Assembly: GCA_041401985.1 (NCBI GenBank)
Contig: JAWKTE010000013.1
Coordinates: 72,493 to 136,492, forward strand
Reading direction: 5' to 3'
Source: JACKHA01 sp041401985
GTDB taxonomy: Bacteria; Planctomycetota; Phycisphaerae; Phycisphaerales; UBA1924
DNA length: 64,000 bases
Part shown: in pieces, positions 46,558 through 54,804 of the stretch
How positions within the stretch are numbered: the first letter of the stretch is position 1
Layout: each line of letters starts with the position of its first letter
Made by a program: the position numbers and the translations under genes
The notes under the pieces: model-generated
The model's input: only the letters and a program-made list of their open reading frames with translations
Database searches by the model: none
What the model was told of the DNA's origin: nothing

Positions 46558-46971
46558 ATGGTCACGCCAATCACAACCGACGCCGCGCCGCTGCCCCTGG
46601 GGCACTACAGCCAGGGCGTGGTCCACAACGGCATGCTGCACGTCGCCACGCAGTTGCCGATCGTCCCCGGCGGCGCCCCGGACCCCGGCGCACCCGCCGG
46701 CGTGCAAGCCGAGCGGGCGCTCCAAAACGTGCTGGCAATCGTCGAAGCCGCGGGCGGATCGGCGGCGACGCTCCTGCGCGTGACCATCTACCTCGCCGAC
46801 ATCGCGGCGTGGGACGAGGCCAACGCCGCCTACGCCCGCGTCATGGGCCCCGCCCGCCCGGCCCGCGGCGTGATCCAGGTCGCCGGCCTGCACCACGGGT
46901 TCAAGGTGGCGATGGACGCGGTGGCGGCGGTGCCCGGTCTCCGCCAGCGGGATGGCACACAGCCTCGATAG
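46558..46971 (+). CDS. RidA-family protein (137 aa)
   Basis: RidA proteins deaminate reactive enamines and imines from PLP enzymes. Family features are APLPLGHYSQGVVHNGMLHV near the N-terminus, QAERALQNVLAIVEAAGGS, LRVTIYLADIAAWDEANAAY and a late Arg in RPARGVIQVAG. ATG 46558 gives normal length; the open frame extends 15 codons upstream but without homology. It lies between ispA and a PIN-domain gene on one strand. Confidence 0.88.
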   Translation: MVTPITTDAAPLPLGHYSQGVVHNGMLHVATQLPIVPGGAPDPGAPAGVQAERALQNVLAIVEAAGGSAATLLRVTIYLADIAAWDEANAAYARVMGPARPARGVIQVAGLHHGFKVAMDAVAAVPGLRQRDGTQPR

Positions 46972-46980
46972 ACTCCGACG

Positions 46981-47457
46981 ATGGCCGCTGCCCCGATGCC
47001 GATCCGCGTGTACGCCGACACATCCGTCTTCGGCGGATGCTTCGACGAGGGCTTCATCGATCACAGCCGTGCGTTCTTTGCCGATGTTCGATCGGGGCGG
47101 TTCCGGCTCGTGACTTCGGCAGTCGTTGAACAGGAGTTGATCCTGGCACCACCGCACGTACGTCGGCTCTTCGATGAGATGGCCGACGTCGCCGACCGGC
47201 GCCCGGTCTCGGGCGAAGCGATTCGCTTGCAGCAAGCGTACCTGGACGCAGGCGTGGTCGGGGCCGGGCAGATGGCCGACGCGCTCCATGTGGCCGTGGC
47301 AACCGCCTCGGTTTGCCCGATCATCGTCAGCTGGAACTTCAAGCACATCGTCCGATTCGACAAGATCCCGCGATACAATGCGGTGAACGTGCAGCAGGGG
47401 TTTGGACCGATCCTGATCCACTCACCGAGCGAGGTATCCGGTGGCCAAGAAGAATGA
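46981..47457 (+). CDS. PIN-domain protein, likely VapC-type toxin (158 aa)
   Basis: The fold is shown by an N-terminal Asp (RVYADTSVFGGCFDE), acidic residues in VVEQELI and the late cluster MADALHVAVATAS with Asp93-Ala-Leu-His type sequence, followed by VSWNFKHIVRFDKI. This group of PIN proteins cleaves RNA. ATG 46981 or 46996 may be the start. Its 3' end overlaps a small open frame by 17 bases, an arrangement seen for reversed toxin-antitoxin pairs. Confidence 0.82.
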   Translation: MAAAPMPIRVYADTSVFGGCFDEGFIDHSRAFFADVRSGRFRLVTSAVVEQELILAPPHVRRLFDEMADVADRRPVSGEAIRLQQAYLDAGVVGAGQMADALHVAVATASVCPIIVSWNFKHIVRFDKIPRYNAVNVQQGFGPILIHSPSEVSGGQEE

Positions 47458-47635
47458 CATCAGGCAGGACGAGCGAGTCGACGCCATCGCCATCAAGCGG
47501 GCCGGCGCGGCGGCCATCGCGCGAGAACTCGCCGGATTGAGCCCGGAACAGCAGGCAGAGTATTGGCGACGCAAGTCCGAAGAGTTCGAGCATCGCCACA
47601 CCCGGCCGGAGGGCGCCAAACGGGCGTCGGCGTGA
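47441..47635 (+). CDS. Small charged protein overlapping the PIN gene, candidate antitoxin (64 aa)
   Basis: The GTG at 47441 starts inside the PIN gene, which suggests translational coupling. The protein is highly charged and helical (DIRQDERVDAIAIKRAGAAA, LSPEQQAEYWRRKSEEFEHR). No DNA-binding motif is clear. The position, size and charge suggest an antitoxin or partner of the PIN protein (inference). Its stop codon overlaps the GTG of the next gene. Confidence 0.6.
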   Translation: MAKKNDIRQDERVDAIAIKRAGAAAIARELAGLSPEQQAEYWRRKSEEFEHRHTRPEGAKRASA

Positions 47636-48330
47636 ACCGCGTGACGGCGCAACCCGTCGCGGTCGCATGGCGAACCGACGGTTTCGCGGTCTTCGACCAG
47701 TTCGTCGTCGAGTCACTGCTCGATCCCGCCATCGCCGACGCCGAACGAGCCTTCACCGCCGAAGGCCGCCGCGGCGCCGGCGTGCGCGACGCCCTGCGAT
47801 GGCCCGCGCTCCGCGCGATCGCCGACTCGCCCCGCATCCAGGAACTGGCGGCAAACCTCGCCGGCCCCGGCGCGTCGCCCACCCGCGCCATCCTCTTCGA
47901 CAAGTCCCCCGACGCCAACTGGGACGTCGCGTGGCACCAGGACACGACCATCGCCGTCGCCGCCAAGGTTGACGTCCCCGGCTTCGGCCCGTGGTCGGTC
48001 AAGCACGGCATCACGCACGTCAAGCCGCCCGCCGACGTTCTCGCCCGCGTCGCCACGCTCCGCGTCCACCTCGACCCATGCCCGCGCGACAACGGCGCCC
48101 TGCTCGTCGTGCCCGGCTCCCACGCCCGCGGCTTCATCGAGCACGCCGACGTGCCCGCTTGCGAACGCGACGCCGTGTGCTGCGAAGCCGGCGCGGGCGG
48201 CGTGGTGGCGATGCGCCCGCTCATCCTGCACGCCTCCCGCAAGGCCGCGGCCCCGGCGCACCGGCGGGTGCTGCACCTCGAGTTCGCCGCCGGCGACCTG
48301 CCCGGCGGACTCCGCTGGGCGACGGCCTGA
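47632..48330 (+). CDS. Phytanoyl-CoA dioxygenase (PhyH)-family protein (232 aa)
   Basis: GTG 47632 overlaps the previous stop (GTGA). The 2-oxoglutarate/Fe(II) oxygenase facial triad fits VAWHQDTTIAV (His-x-Asp) and the distal His in RPLILHASRKA, with NGALLVVPGSHARGF between. The C-terminus RRVLHLEFAAGDLPGGLRW is common to PhyH-type proteins. It probably hydroxylates a small molecule; the substrate is unknown. Confidence 0.85.
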   Translation: MNRVTAQPVAVAWRTDGFAVFDQFVVESLLDPAIADAERAFTAEGRRGAGVRDALRWPALRAIADSPRIQELAANLAGPGASPTRAILFDKSPDANWDVAWHQDTTIAVAAKVDVPGFGPWSVKHGITHVKPPADVLARVATLRVHLDPCPRDNGALLVVPGSHARGFIEHADVPACERDAVCCEAGAGGVVAMRPLILHASRKAAAPAHRRVLHLEFAAGDLPGGLRWATA

Positions 48331-48469
48331 GCGCAAGCCACCCCGATCGCGGCCTATCGTTGCCCCCGCGAACGCAAGCCCGAGCACGACAAACCGGGCA
48401 GGCGCCACGTCGAGTCATCGAGACAAGAGAGAAGAGATAACAGACCAGCCAGGCACCCGGAGCCAACCC

Positions 48470-48940
48470 ATGCAGACCACCCTGATCATCCTCAAGCCCG
48501 ACGCCGTCCAGCGCGGCCTCATGGGCCGCATCCTCGCCCGCTTCGAGGACAAGGGCCTCCAGGTCGTCGGCTGCAAACTCATGCAGATCAGCCAGGACCT
48601 GGCCGCCACCCACTACGAGGCCCACAAGTCCAAGCCCTTCTACGCCGGGCTCGTCCGCTTCATGACCTCCAGCCCCGTGCTCGTGCTCGCGATCCGCGGC
48701 AACGACGCCATCGCCATCAGCCGCAACATGATGGGCGCCACCTTCGGCTCCAAGGCCAACCCCGGCACCATCCGCGGCGACTTCGGCGTCTCCAACTCGT
48801 TCAACCTGATCCACGGCTCGGACTCGCCCGAGGCCGCCGAGCGCGAACTCAAACTGTTCTTCAAGGACGGCGGCGTGCTCGATTGGAACCGAAACGGTGA
48901 CCAGTGGGTCTACGACATGTCGGGCGGCAAGGCGGAGTGA
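48470..48940 (+). CDS. ndk: Nucleoside diphosphate kinase
   Basis: NDK keeps nucleoside triphosphates in balance by a phosphohistidine mechanism. TTLIILKPDAVQRGLMGRI is the N-terminal signature, and the active His is in NSFNLIHGSDSPEAAERE. At 156 aa it is normal size. ATG 48470 follows a purine-rich leader (CCCGGAGCC). It is convergent with csrA. Confidence 0.96.
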   Translation: MQTTLIILKPDAVQRGLMGRILARFEDKGLQVVGCKLMQISQDLAATHYEAHKSKPFYAGLVRFMTSSPVLVLAIRGNDAIAISRNMMGATFGSKANPGTIRGDFGVSNSFNLIHGSDSPEAAERELKLFFKDGGVLDWNRNGDQWVYDMSGGKAE

Positions 48941-49102
48941 TCCTGCGGGCGCTACCACCGGGCGTTCAAACCGGGCGGGCGCACCGAAAGAAGAGCGATA
49001 CCCAACCGCTCGTGGCTGCGTTCTCTTCGACGCGACACGGTCACCGGAGCGATCAAGCCCGTCGCGGCGATCACTCCTCGGCGGACGCGGGACTCGAAAG
49101 GC

Positions 49103-49348
49103 TCACCGCGCCTCGGCCACGCCCTTGCGCACCGGCGCGGGCGGCGGCTTGATCTCGCCGATCACCTGCGGCCCCTCTTCAACGATCTGGTCCGCGATCT
49201 CGCGACGATGGATATCCACCTCGCGCGGGAAATCGAACGCGACGCGGACGCGCTCCCCCTTCACCGAGGCAATCCTCACGACCCCGATCGGGTTCCGAGG
49301 GTCGCCGATGACGACCTCCTCGCCCTCTCGCCTTGTGATGACCAGCAT
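49103..49348 (-). CDS. csrA: Carbon storage regulator CsrA (81 aa)
   Basis: CsrA is a dimeric RNA-binding protein that blocks translation at GGA-containing sites. The core MLVITRREGEEVVIGD, VRIASVKGERVRVAFDFP and VDIHRREIADQI match the family, with Arg at the RNA-binding edge. The C-terminal 15 residues form an extension past the usual 60-70 aa. ATG 49348 follows GGGAG. Confidence 0.95.
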   Translation of the reverse strand: MLVITRREGEEVVIGDPRNPIGVVRIASVKGERVRVAFDFPREVDIHRREIADQIVEEGPQVIGEIKPPPAPVRKGVAEAR

Positions 49349-49706
49349 GGTCCGTACTCCCGACTCGTCCCTGCGCAGGACCCCACCACGATCCACCCGC
49401 CACGAATATACCCGCCACAAGTCTTTGCAAAAGCGATATGTTTAGAAACACTGTTCGGAAAACGATAGGATTTCGCTCAAACCGGGTCAAGGACCCCGTC
49501 GCTCCGAGTCAGTAAACTCTTGCACCAACGAGTAGTTGCGCCGGACAATCAAGGGAAAACCCCCAATGCCGGGAGCCTGTGGGTGAACTGTGCATGGGGC
49601 GTGGACAGGCACAACCTGCGCCCGCCCCGGCGTGCCCCGATTCGGAGGCGTCCGCCCGCCCCGGACGCGCGGCAAGCGGTCACTCGCCGCGCCGACCGCA
49701 CCAATC
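49349..49706. other. AT-rich leader and promoter region of csrA
   Basis: These 358 bases have no gene. A stretch at about 49400-49560 is clearly richer in A and T than the rest of the window. The transcript leader next to csrA has three GGA motifs (AGGGAC, CGGGAG, ACGGAC) just before the start codon. Confidence 0.55.
49405..49432 (-). promoter_or_regulatory. Candidate csrA promoter
   Basis: On the minus strand TTTTGC (49432-49427) and TATATT (49410-49405) are 16 bases apart, about 55 bases before the csrA ATG. Confidence 0.5.
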
Positions 49707-49973
49707 TCACTCGACCGCACGCACGCCCGTCACCTGCGGCACATGGTGCCGCAGATTCCGCTCGATGCCGTGCTGCAGCGTGATGCTCGACGATGGGCAG
49801 CCCACGCACGCGCCGTGCAGGCGGATCGCGACCTCGCCCTCCGGCGAGATGCCGATGAACTCGATGTCGCCGCCGTCGGATTGCACCGCGGGGCGCATCA
49901 GTTCGATCACCCGCCGGACCTTCTCGCGGGTCTCGTCGGCGTCGGCGGTCTGGATGTCCTGGGTGTTGGCCAT
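49707..49973 (-). CDS. NifU-domain iron-sulfur scaffold protein (88 aa)
   Basis: The NifU C-terminal domain is shown by VIELMRPAVQSDGGDIEFI and the metal-binding LHGACVGCPSSSITLQHGIE, with the C-x2-C pair that holds a transient 4Fe-4S cluster. Stand-alone proteins of this size deliver clusters to targets. ATG 49973 gives a short polar leader (MANTQDIQTADADETRE). Confidence 0.9.
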   Translation of the reverse strand: MANTQDIQTADADETREKVRRVIELMRPAVQSDGGDIEFIGISPEGEVAIRLHGACVGCPSSSITLQHGIERNLRHHVPQVTGVRAVE

Positions 49974-50049
49974 GAGGATCGGTCACGCGCCGCGTGCCGC
50001 GCGCCTCGGCGCGGCCATCGGCGTTCCGGGGAAGTCTAGACTCACCCCG

Positions 50050-51618
50050 ATGAACGAGCCGCATCAGCCATCGCCCCCGACGCACCAACGACTCGCGGCA
50101 TCGAAGGCTCGCGCCGTGCCCGCCTCAGCCCGAGCCGGCGCCCTCATCGCCGCCTGCTCACTCGCCCTCATCGCCTGCTCCGGCGGCGGCGGCGACGCAC
50201 GCGACCAGCAGCCCACCTCCACTTCCCTTCGCAACCTCGACAACCGCGACGGCACGCTCGACCAGCGCCTCGCCCGCATGGAACAGGCCTGGATCGCCTC
50301 CGCCAACACGCCCGACCGCCCCGCCGCCCGCCAGCGCCTCAAGGACGTCGCGTGGACCAACACCGAGCCGTTCCAGATCCGCTCCCGGGCCGTGCAACTG
50401 CTCGCGGATGACCCCGACCCGGCCGGTTCCGACGACACGCGCGACATGGTCAAACTCATGCTCCCGCGTGAGCAGAGCCGCGGCATGGTCGCGATGCTCT
50501 GCCAGTTGTGCGTCGATCGGAACTGGCAGGACGCCACGCCCGCGCTGGTCCGCTCGTACTCCCGCATCGTCGATGCCGTGGGCGAGCAGGACCGCTCCGA
50601 ACGCTGGGCCATCGGGCAACTCAACCCGGGCCGGTCATTGTTCGACATCGCCTTCGGCGTGTTCCTCGACCCTCGGACCGACCCCGGCCCGCCCGGGGCC
50701 AACTTCGACCAGCGGACCCGGGCCGACGCCTGGACCCTCATGTCGCGCCTCGACCCGAGCGGGCGCGAGCGCCGGCGCGTGCTCGCAACGGCCTCCTCAG
50801 GCAGCCCCGACGTCCGCCTCATGCAGCGCTGCGCAAGCGAACTCGCGGCCCTTCCCAACACCCCCGCCGAGATGGAATGGGCCACCTCACTGATGAGCGA
50901 GCGCGACGAGGCCAGCACCGCGTGGCGACGCGAAGTCTCGGCCGCGACCTCACGCCTATCCGACGCCCAGCGCGACAACCTCGCCCTGCGCCACCTCGAA
51001 CCGATCCGCTGGGCCGCCATGAACGAGCCCGCCCTGCTGAACCAGTCGCGCGACGAACTGATCTCCGGCCTGACCGCCCGCCTGGCCGGGCGGCCGTCGT
51101 TCCAGCGCCGCGTCGAGCGCAACGAGGGCGGCGACCTCCGCCCCGAGTCGCTGGCCGAGAACGCCCCCCACCTCTCTTGGGGCGACCTGCTGGCGATCCA
51201 CGTGCTCGACCGCCAACTCGACAACCCCGCCTTTGTCGACCAACTGTTCGCCTACGTCGATCAGGACCGGCGCGACCGCACCACCGAGTACGGCGGGATC
51301 ATCATGGACTCGGCCCGCCTCGGGGGCATCCGCCCGATCCTGTTCGTGCCCCGCACCGCCGCACGCGAGGGCGACTACGCCTTCCCCGAGCCCGCGGACA
51401 TGACGCGCCAGGGCGACCGGGCCATGGGCGTGTTCCACTTCCACGCCGCCGAACTCGAGATGCTCGAGCACACCGGCCCCAGCCTGGGCGACCTGCGCTA
51501 CGCCGCGGCCTCCGGGCGGAACTGCCTGGTCTTCACCAGCCTCAGGGAGCGGCGTCTGGCGGTCGATTACTACCAGGGCAACGGCGTCACGATCGACCTG
51601 GGCGAGATCCCGAGGTAG
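50050..51618 (+). CDS. Lipoprotein with C-terminal JAMM-like motif (522 aa)
   Basis: A signal peptide ends in a lipobox (LALIACSGGGG), so the protein is probably membrane-anchored outside the cytoplasm. The middle is helical and rich in Ala/Arg. The last 70 residues have GVFHFHAAELEMLEHTGPSL then GDLRYAAASGRNCLVFTS and VDYYQGNGVTIDLGE. His463, His465, Ser478 and Asp481 form an HxH...SxxD pattern like the JAMM/MPN metalloprotease site, with a spacing four residues longer than in classical JAMM proteins. The identity is uncertain. An M48 protease gene follows on the same strand. Confidence 0.75.
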   Translation: MNEPHQPSPPTHQRLAASKARAVPASARAGALIAACSLALIACSGGGGDARDQQPTSTSLRNLDNRDGTLDQRLARMEQAWIASANTPDRPAARQRLKDVAWTNTEPFQIRSRAVQLLADDPDPAGSDDTRDMVKLMLPREQSRGMVAMLCQLCVDRNWQDATPALVRSYSRIVDAVGEQDRSERWAIGQLNPGRSLFDIAFGVFLDPRTDPGPPGANFDQRTRADAWTLMSRLDPSGRERRRVLATASSGSPDVRLMQRCASELAALPNTPAEMEWATSLMSERDEASTAWRREVSAATSRLSDAQRDNLALRHLEPIRWAAMNEPALLNQSRDELISGLTARLAGRPSFQRRVERNEGGDLRPESLAENAPHLSWGDLLAIHVLDRQLDNPAFVDQLFAYVDQDRRDRTTEYGGIIMDSARLGGIRPILFVPRTAAREGDYAFPEPADMTRQGDRAMGVFHFHAAELEMLEHTGPSLGDLRYAAASGRNCLVFTSLRERRLAVDYYQGNGVTIDLGEIPR

Positions 51619-51710
51619 GGCGCCGGCGTACAACAGGTCGCGGCGATGCGACGGGCGACCCGGTCGCGGCTCGTCCGCCGCGTCGTCCCGCAAGGAGGCC
51701 CACACGCCCC

Positions 51711-53165
51711 ATGATGCAGGTGCTGGTCATCGCGGCGGTGGTGGCGATGAACGCCGCGGGCCAGAGCCCGGCGGCCTGGCTCGCCCTGCCCGCGGCGTGG
51801 GTCGCGCTGCTCACGCTCGTCCCGCCGTGGATGGTCTGGGGCCTGTCGCACGCGGTGTGCGCCGTCGCGGGGCGCGGGATCGACCGCACCGGCAACGCGC
51901 GCCTCGTGATCCTCGCCGACCGCGTGTCCATGACCAGCCGCGCGTTCTCGTGCCTGTGGCTCGGGGGCACGGCCCTGACACTGGGCTGGATCGCGCAGGC
52001 CGGCAGCGCGATGGGCTCGCACCTGCTGGCGGTCGTCGCCGGGGCCGGGCTGCTCTCGGCGCTGCTGGCCGCGTCGTGGTGGTCGTACGCGGGGATCGAC
52101 CGGCGCCTGCGCGAGGCCGCGATGATGCGCCACCTCGACGAGGGTCGCCCGATCTTCCGCCACCCCGGCCCGGCCGGCTTCGCGCTGGCCCGCCTGCGCG
52201 AGAGCGCGCTGATGTTCCTCGTACCGGTGCTGCTGCTGCTGGCGATCTCGAGCGGGCTGGCGTGGGCGACCGGTGCGCTGCGGGCCGGGGCCGAGGCCGG
52301 TGCCGCGTGGGCCGCATGGGTCCCGGCGTGGGCGCTCGACACCGGCTCTGTCCTGAACCTCGACACCGTGCTCCAGACCGCCGGCTTCATCGCCGCCCTG
52401 GCCCTCATGCCCGCGGTGCAGCGGCGCATCTGGGACACCGTCCGCCTCGAGCACGGCCCGCTGCTGGGGCTCATCAACGACCTGCTCGCCACCGCCCGCG
52501 TGCGCCTCAGGCGCATCATGGTCTGGCGCACGCGCGGCCTGACCGCCAACGCCGCGGTCCTGGGCGTCGTCCCCCGCTTCCGGTACATGATCTTCACCGA
52601 CGCCCTGCTCGAGGGCATGAGCGCCGACGAGGTCGGCGCGGTCGCGGCCCACGAGATCGGGCACGTCAAACACCACCACATCCCCTGGCTGCTCGCGGGC
52701 ATGGGCGCGGTGCTGCTGCTGATCGGCGAGATCGCGGCCCGGTGGGCCGTCGCGTCGGGCATGGGCGACGGGGCGGCCGAACTGGTCGCGCTCGGGGCGG
52801 CTCTGGCGATCGGGCTGCCGGTCATGGGCTGGATCAGCCGGCGGTTCGAGTGGCAGGCCGACGCGTTCGCCGCGTCGTTGCTGTCGCGCGTGCGCGAGCA
52901 GCAGGGCGCGCCCGAGGCCCGCGGCGTGATCGACGAGGCCAGCGCCCGCCTGGTCGCCCAGGCCCTGCTCCGCGTGGCCCGCCTCAACGGCGCCGACCCC
53001 GCGGCCCGCTCCTGGCGCCACGGCTCGATCAACCTGCGAAGGCGCAAGGCCGCGGCGCTCGCCGGCGTGGACCGACAGCACGTACCGGCGGACCGTGCGG
53101 CGCGGGCGGTGAAGATCGGGATTGTGGGGGTGTGGGTGGTGCTGGGGGTGATGATAGTGGTCTGA
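51711..53165 (+). CDS. M48-family membrane metalloprotease (484 aa)
   Basis: CAAGGAGG lies 12 bases before ATG 51711. The zinc site is AVAAHEIGHVKHHH with the third ligand in RRFEWQADAFAASLL, as in HtpX/Ste24-type peptidases. Six or seven hydrophobic segments surround it. The region before the site (VPRFRYMIFTDALLEGMSAD) is typical of M48B. It probably cleaves membrane proteins at the cytoplasmic face. It follows the JAMM-like lipoprotein by 92 bases, so the two may act in one proteolytic pathway. Confidence 0.9.
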   Translation: MMQVLVIAAVVAMNAAGQSPAAWLALPAAWVALLTLVPPWMVWGLSHAVCAVAGRGIDRTGNARLVILADRVSMTSRAFSCLWLGGTALTLGWIAQAGSAMGSHLLAVVAGAGLLSALLAASWWSYAGIDRRLREAAMMRHLDEGRPIFRHPGPAGFALARLRESALMFLVPVLLLLAISSGLAWATGALRAGAEAGAAWAAWVPAWALDTGSVLNLDTVLQTAGFIAALALMPAVQRRIWDTVRLEHGPLLGLINDLLATARVRLRRIMVWRTRGLTANAAVLGVVPRFRYMIFTDALLEGMSADEVGAVAAHEIGHVKHHHIPWLLAGMGAVLLLIGEIAARWAVASGMGDGAAELVALGAALAIGLPVMGWISRRFEWQADAFAASLLSRVREQQGAPEARGVIDEASARLVAQALLRVARLNGADPAARSWRHGSINLRRRKAAALAGVDRQHVPADRAARAVKIGIVGVWVVLGVMIVV

Positions 53166-53810
53166 TGGCACGCGGCTTCGACTTCAGACCTGCGGTCGAT
53201 GGATCGCGTCCCTGCCAACTGGGTACTCTTGTAGTCGATGAATGTCCAACCTCCGGATCAGCTGGAACCTGCGTCCTTGGCATGGGCCAAGACACACCTG
53301 AGCAAGTTCGGGGACACCGACATCTTCCCCGTACCTTTCGAATTCGACGCACTATGCCATACAGGGTTGTGGAAGATGTGTCGAGGCAGAAGGTCGGCGG
53401 GTTCGAGGGCGCGTGCGCCGTCATCATCAATCGGCCGCGAGTCCAGCTGCTGCCAGAGCAGCATCGGTGGGCAGATCAGGTCACTTGGTCTCAGGTCCGG
53501 GCGCGCGCCTGTGAGACGATGAGCCAGTCGCGTACAGATAGACCATCGCCATCTGGCCGCCCATGAACGGCACGTCCGTCCGAGTGGCCGAACCAGAATG
53601 CGTCTGGCTCGTGTGAGAATCATATCGCCTGGCTGCGGCGCACAAGCCCTCGTGAGTTGCCTGAGAATGTTCGGGTACACGCGGATAGGCATGGCGGCAA
53701 CTCCGACGGACCAGGCTCGATCGTGGAACGGTGAACGGACACGACCTTGCCCAGAGCCGCAAGGCTGTGGCACGGGCGGCCCACGCCCTCTACCTCCCCC
53801 CATGCTCCAG
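53166..53810. other. Degraded or indel-rich region without an intact gene
   Basis: No full-length frame is found in these 645 bases. Apart from the reverse-transcriptase-like fragment listed next, open frames are short and change phase. GC is lower than in flanking genes. Confidence 0.5.
53238..53380 (+). pseudogene. Possible N-terminal fragment of a reverse transcriptase (DRT/UG-like)
   Basis: An ATG at 53238 opens MNVQPPDQLEPASLAWAKTH, followed by LSKFGDTDIFPVPFEFDAL. The GDTDIFPxPFE sequence resembles the N-terminus of defence-associated and unknown-group reverse transcriptases. The frame loses likeness after about residue 45, and no catalytic YxDD is found downstream in any frame. It is read as a remnant or as an indel-broken start. 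The assignment rests on one short stretch. Confidence 0.35.
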
Positions 53811-54766
53811 ACTTCAACCCCGCCAACAAGGACATCCTGGTCAACATCAACGGGCGGCTGGTCCATCGGGACCAGGCCGGGGTGTCGCCGTTCGATTCGG
53901 CGGTGGTGCAGGGCGGCGACGCCGTGTGGGAGGGGCTATGGGTCTACGGCGGGCGGATCTTCCGCCTGAAAGAGCACCTGGACCGCCTGCGGGCCTCGGC
54001 CCTGCTGCTGGCGTTCAGCGACATCCCCTCGCACGAGGCCATCACGCCGCGAGATCGCCCGCACGCTGGACGCCAACAACATGCGCGACGGCGTGCACAT
54101 CCGCCTCACGCTCACACGCGGCGTCAAGGTCACCAGCGGCATGGACTCCGCGACTACCAGAGCGGCCTGACGCTGATCGTGCTGGCCGAGCACAAGAAGC
54201 CGGTGTACGACGACGCGGTCGGGGGCGATGGAGAGGACGGCGGTCTGGCTTTGGCGACCGCGAGCGTCCGGCAAGCTTCCTGCCGGACTGCTCGGACCCG
54301 GAAGATCCACCACTGCAACCTGCTCCAGTCGATCCTGGCGAAGATCGAGGCCAACGCGGCCGGGGCCGACGATGCGCTGATGCTTGATACGCGGGGGTTC
54401 GTGGCCGAGACGAATGCGACGCACGTGTTCATCGTGGTGGACGCCGAGCCGGTGCACACGCCGGGGCGGGGCTGCGGTGGTGACGCCGCGGGCGGTGGCG
54501 TGCCCGGAGGGGATCACGCGCGTGGCGGTGCTGGAGTTGTGCCGGGCGCAGCGGGATCGCGGCGGTGGAGCGGGACGTGTCGCAGGCGGAGGTGTACCGG
54601 GCCCGCGAGTGCTTCTGCACGGGGACGATGGGCGAGATCGCGTGGGTGTCGCGGCGCGCGTGGACGGGCGGCGGATCGGCGACGGTCGGTGCGGGGCGAT
54701 GACGAGGCGGCTGCGGGGCCGTTCCGGGAACCGACGGCGGCGGAGGGGGAGAGAGTGGTTGGATAG
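53811..54766 (+). pseudogene. Class IV aminotransferase (branched-chain type) with several frameshifts
   Basis: The first segment reads LVNINGRLVHRDQAGVSPFD, SAVVQGGDAVWEGLWVYGGR and IFRLKEHLDRLRASALLLAF. It then shifts near 54050 to EIARTLDANNMRDGVHIRLT, near 54150 to YQSGLTLIVLAEHKKPVYDD, KIHHCNLLQSILAKIEAN and ALMLDTRGFVAETNATHVFI, near 54470 to AAVVTPRAVACPEGITRVAV, and again near 54555-54650. The Lys in TRKIHHCNLLQSILAK is the PLP-binding position of this fold. Intact enzymes transaminate branched-chain or D-amino acids. The breaks look like single-base changes. Confidence 0.8.
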
Positions 54767-54801
54767 GAGTGCTGAGGAGCGAGTGCTGGGTGCTGAGTGG
54801 A
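54767..54801. repeat. 7-bp tandem repeat GAGTGCT, degenerate
   Basis: Five heptads in register (gagtgct, gaggagc, gagtgct, gggtgct, gagtgga) lie between the aminotransferase and the propeller gene. The same heptad recurs at 57729-57780 on the other side of the propeller gene, in the same orientation. Confidence 0.75.
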
Positions 54802-54804
54802 GGC

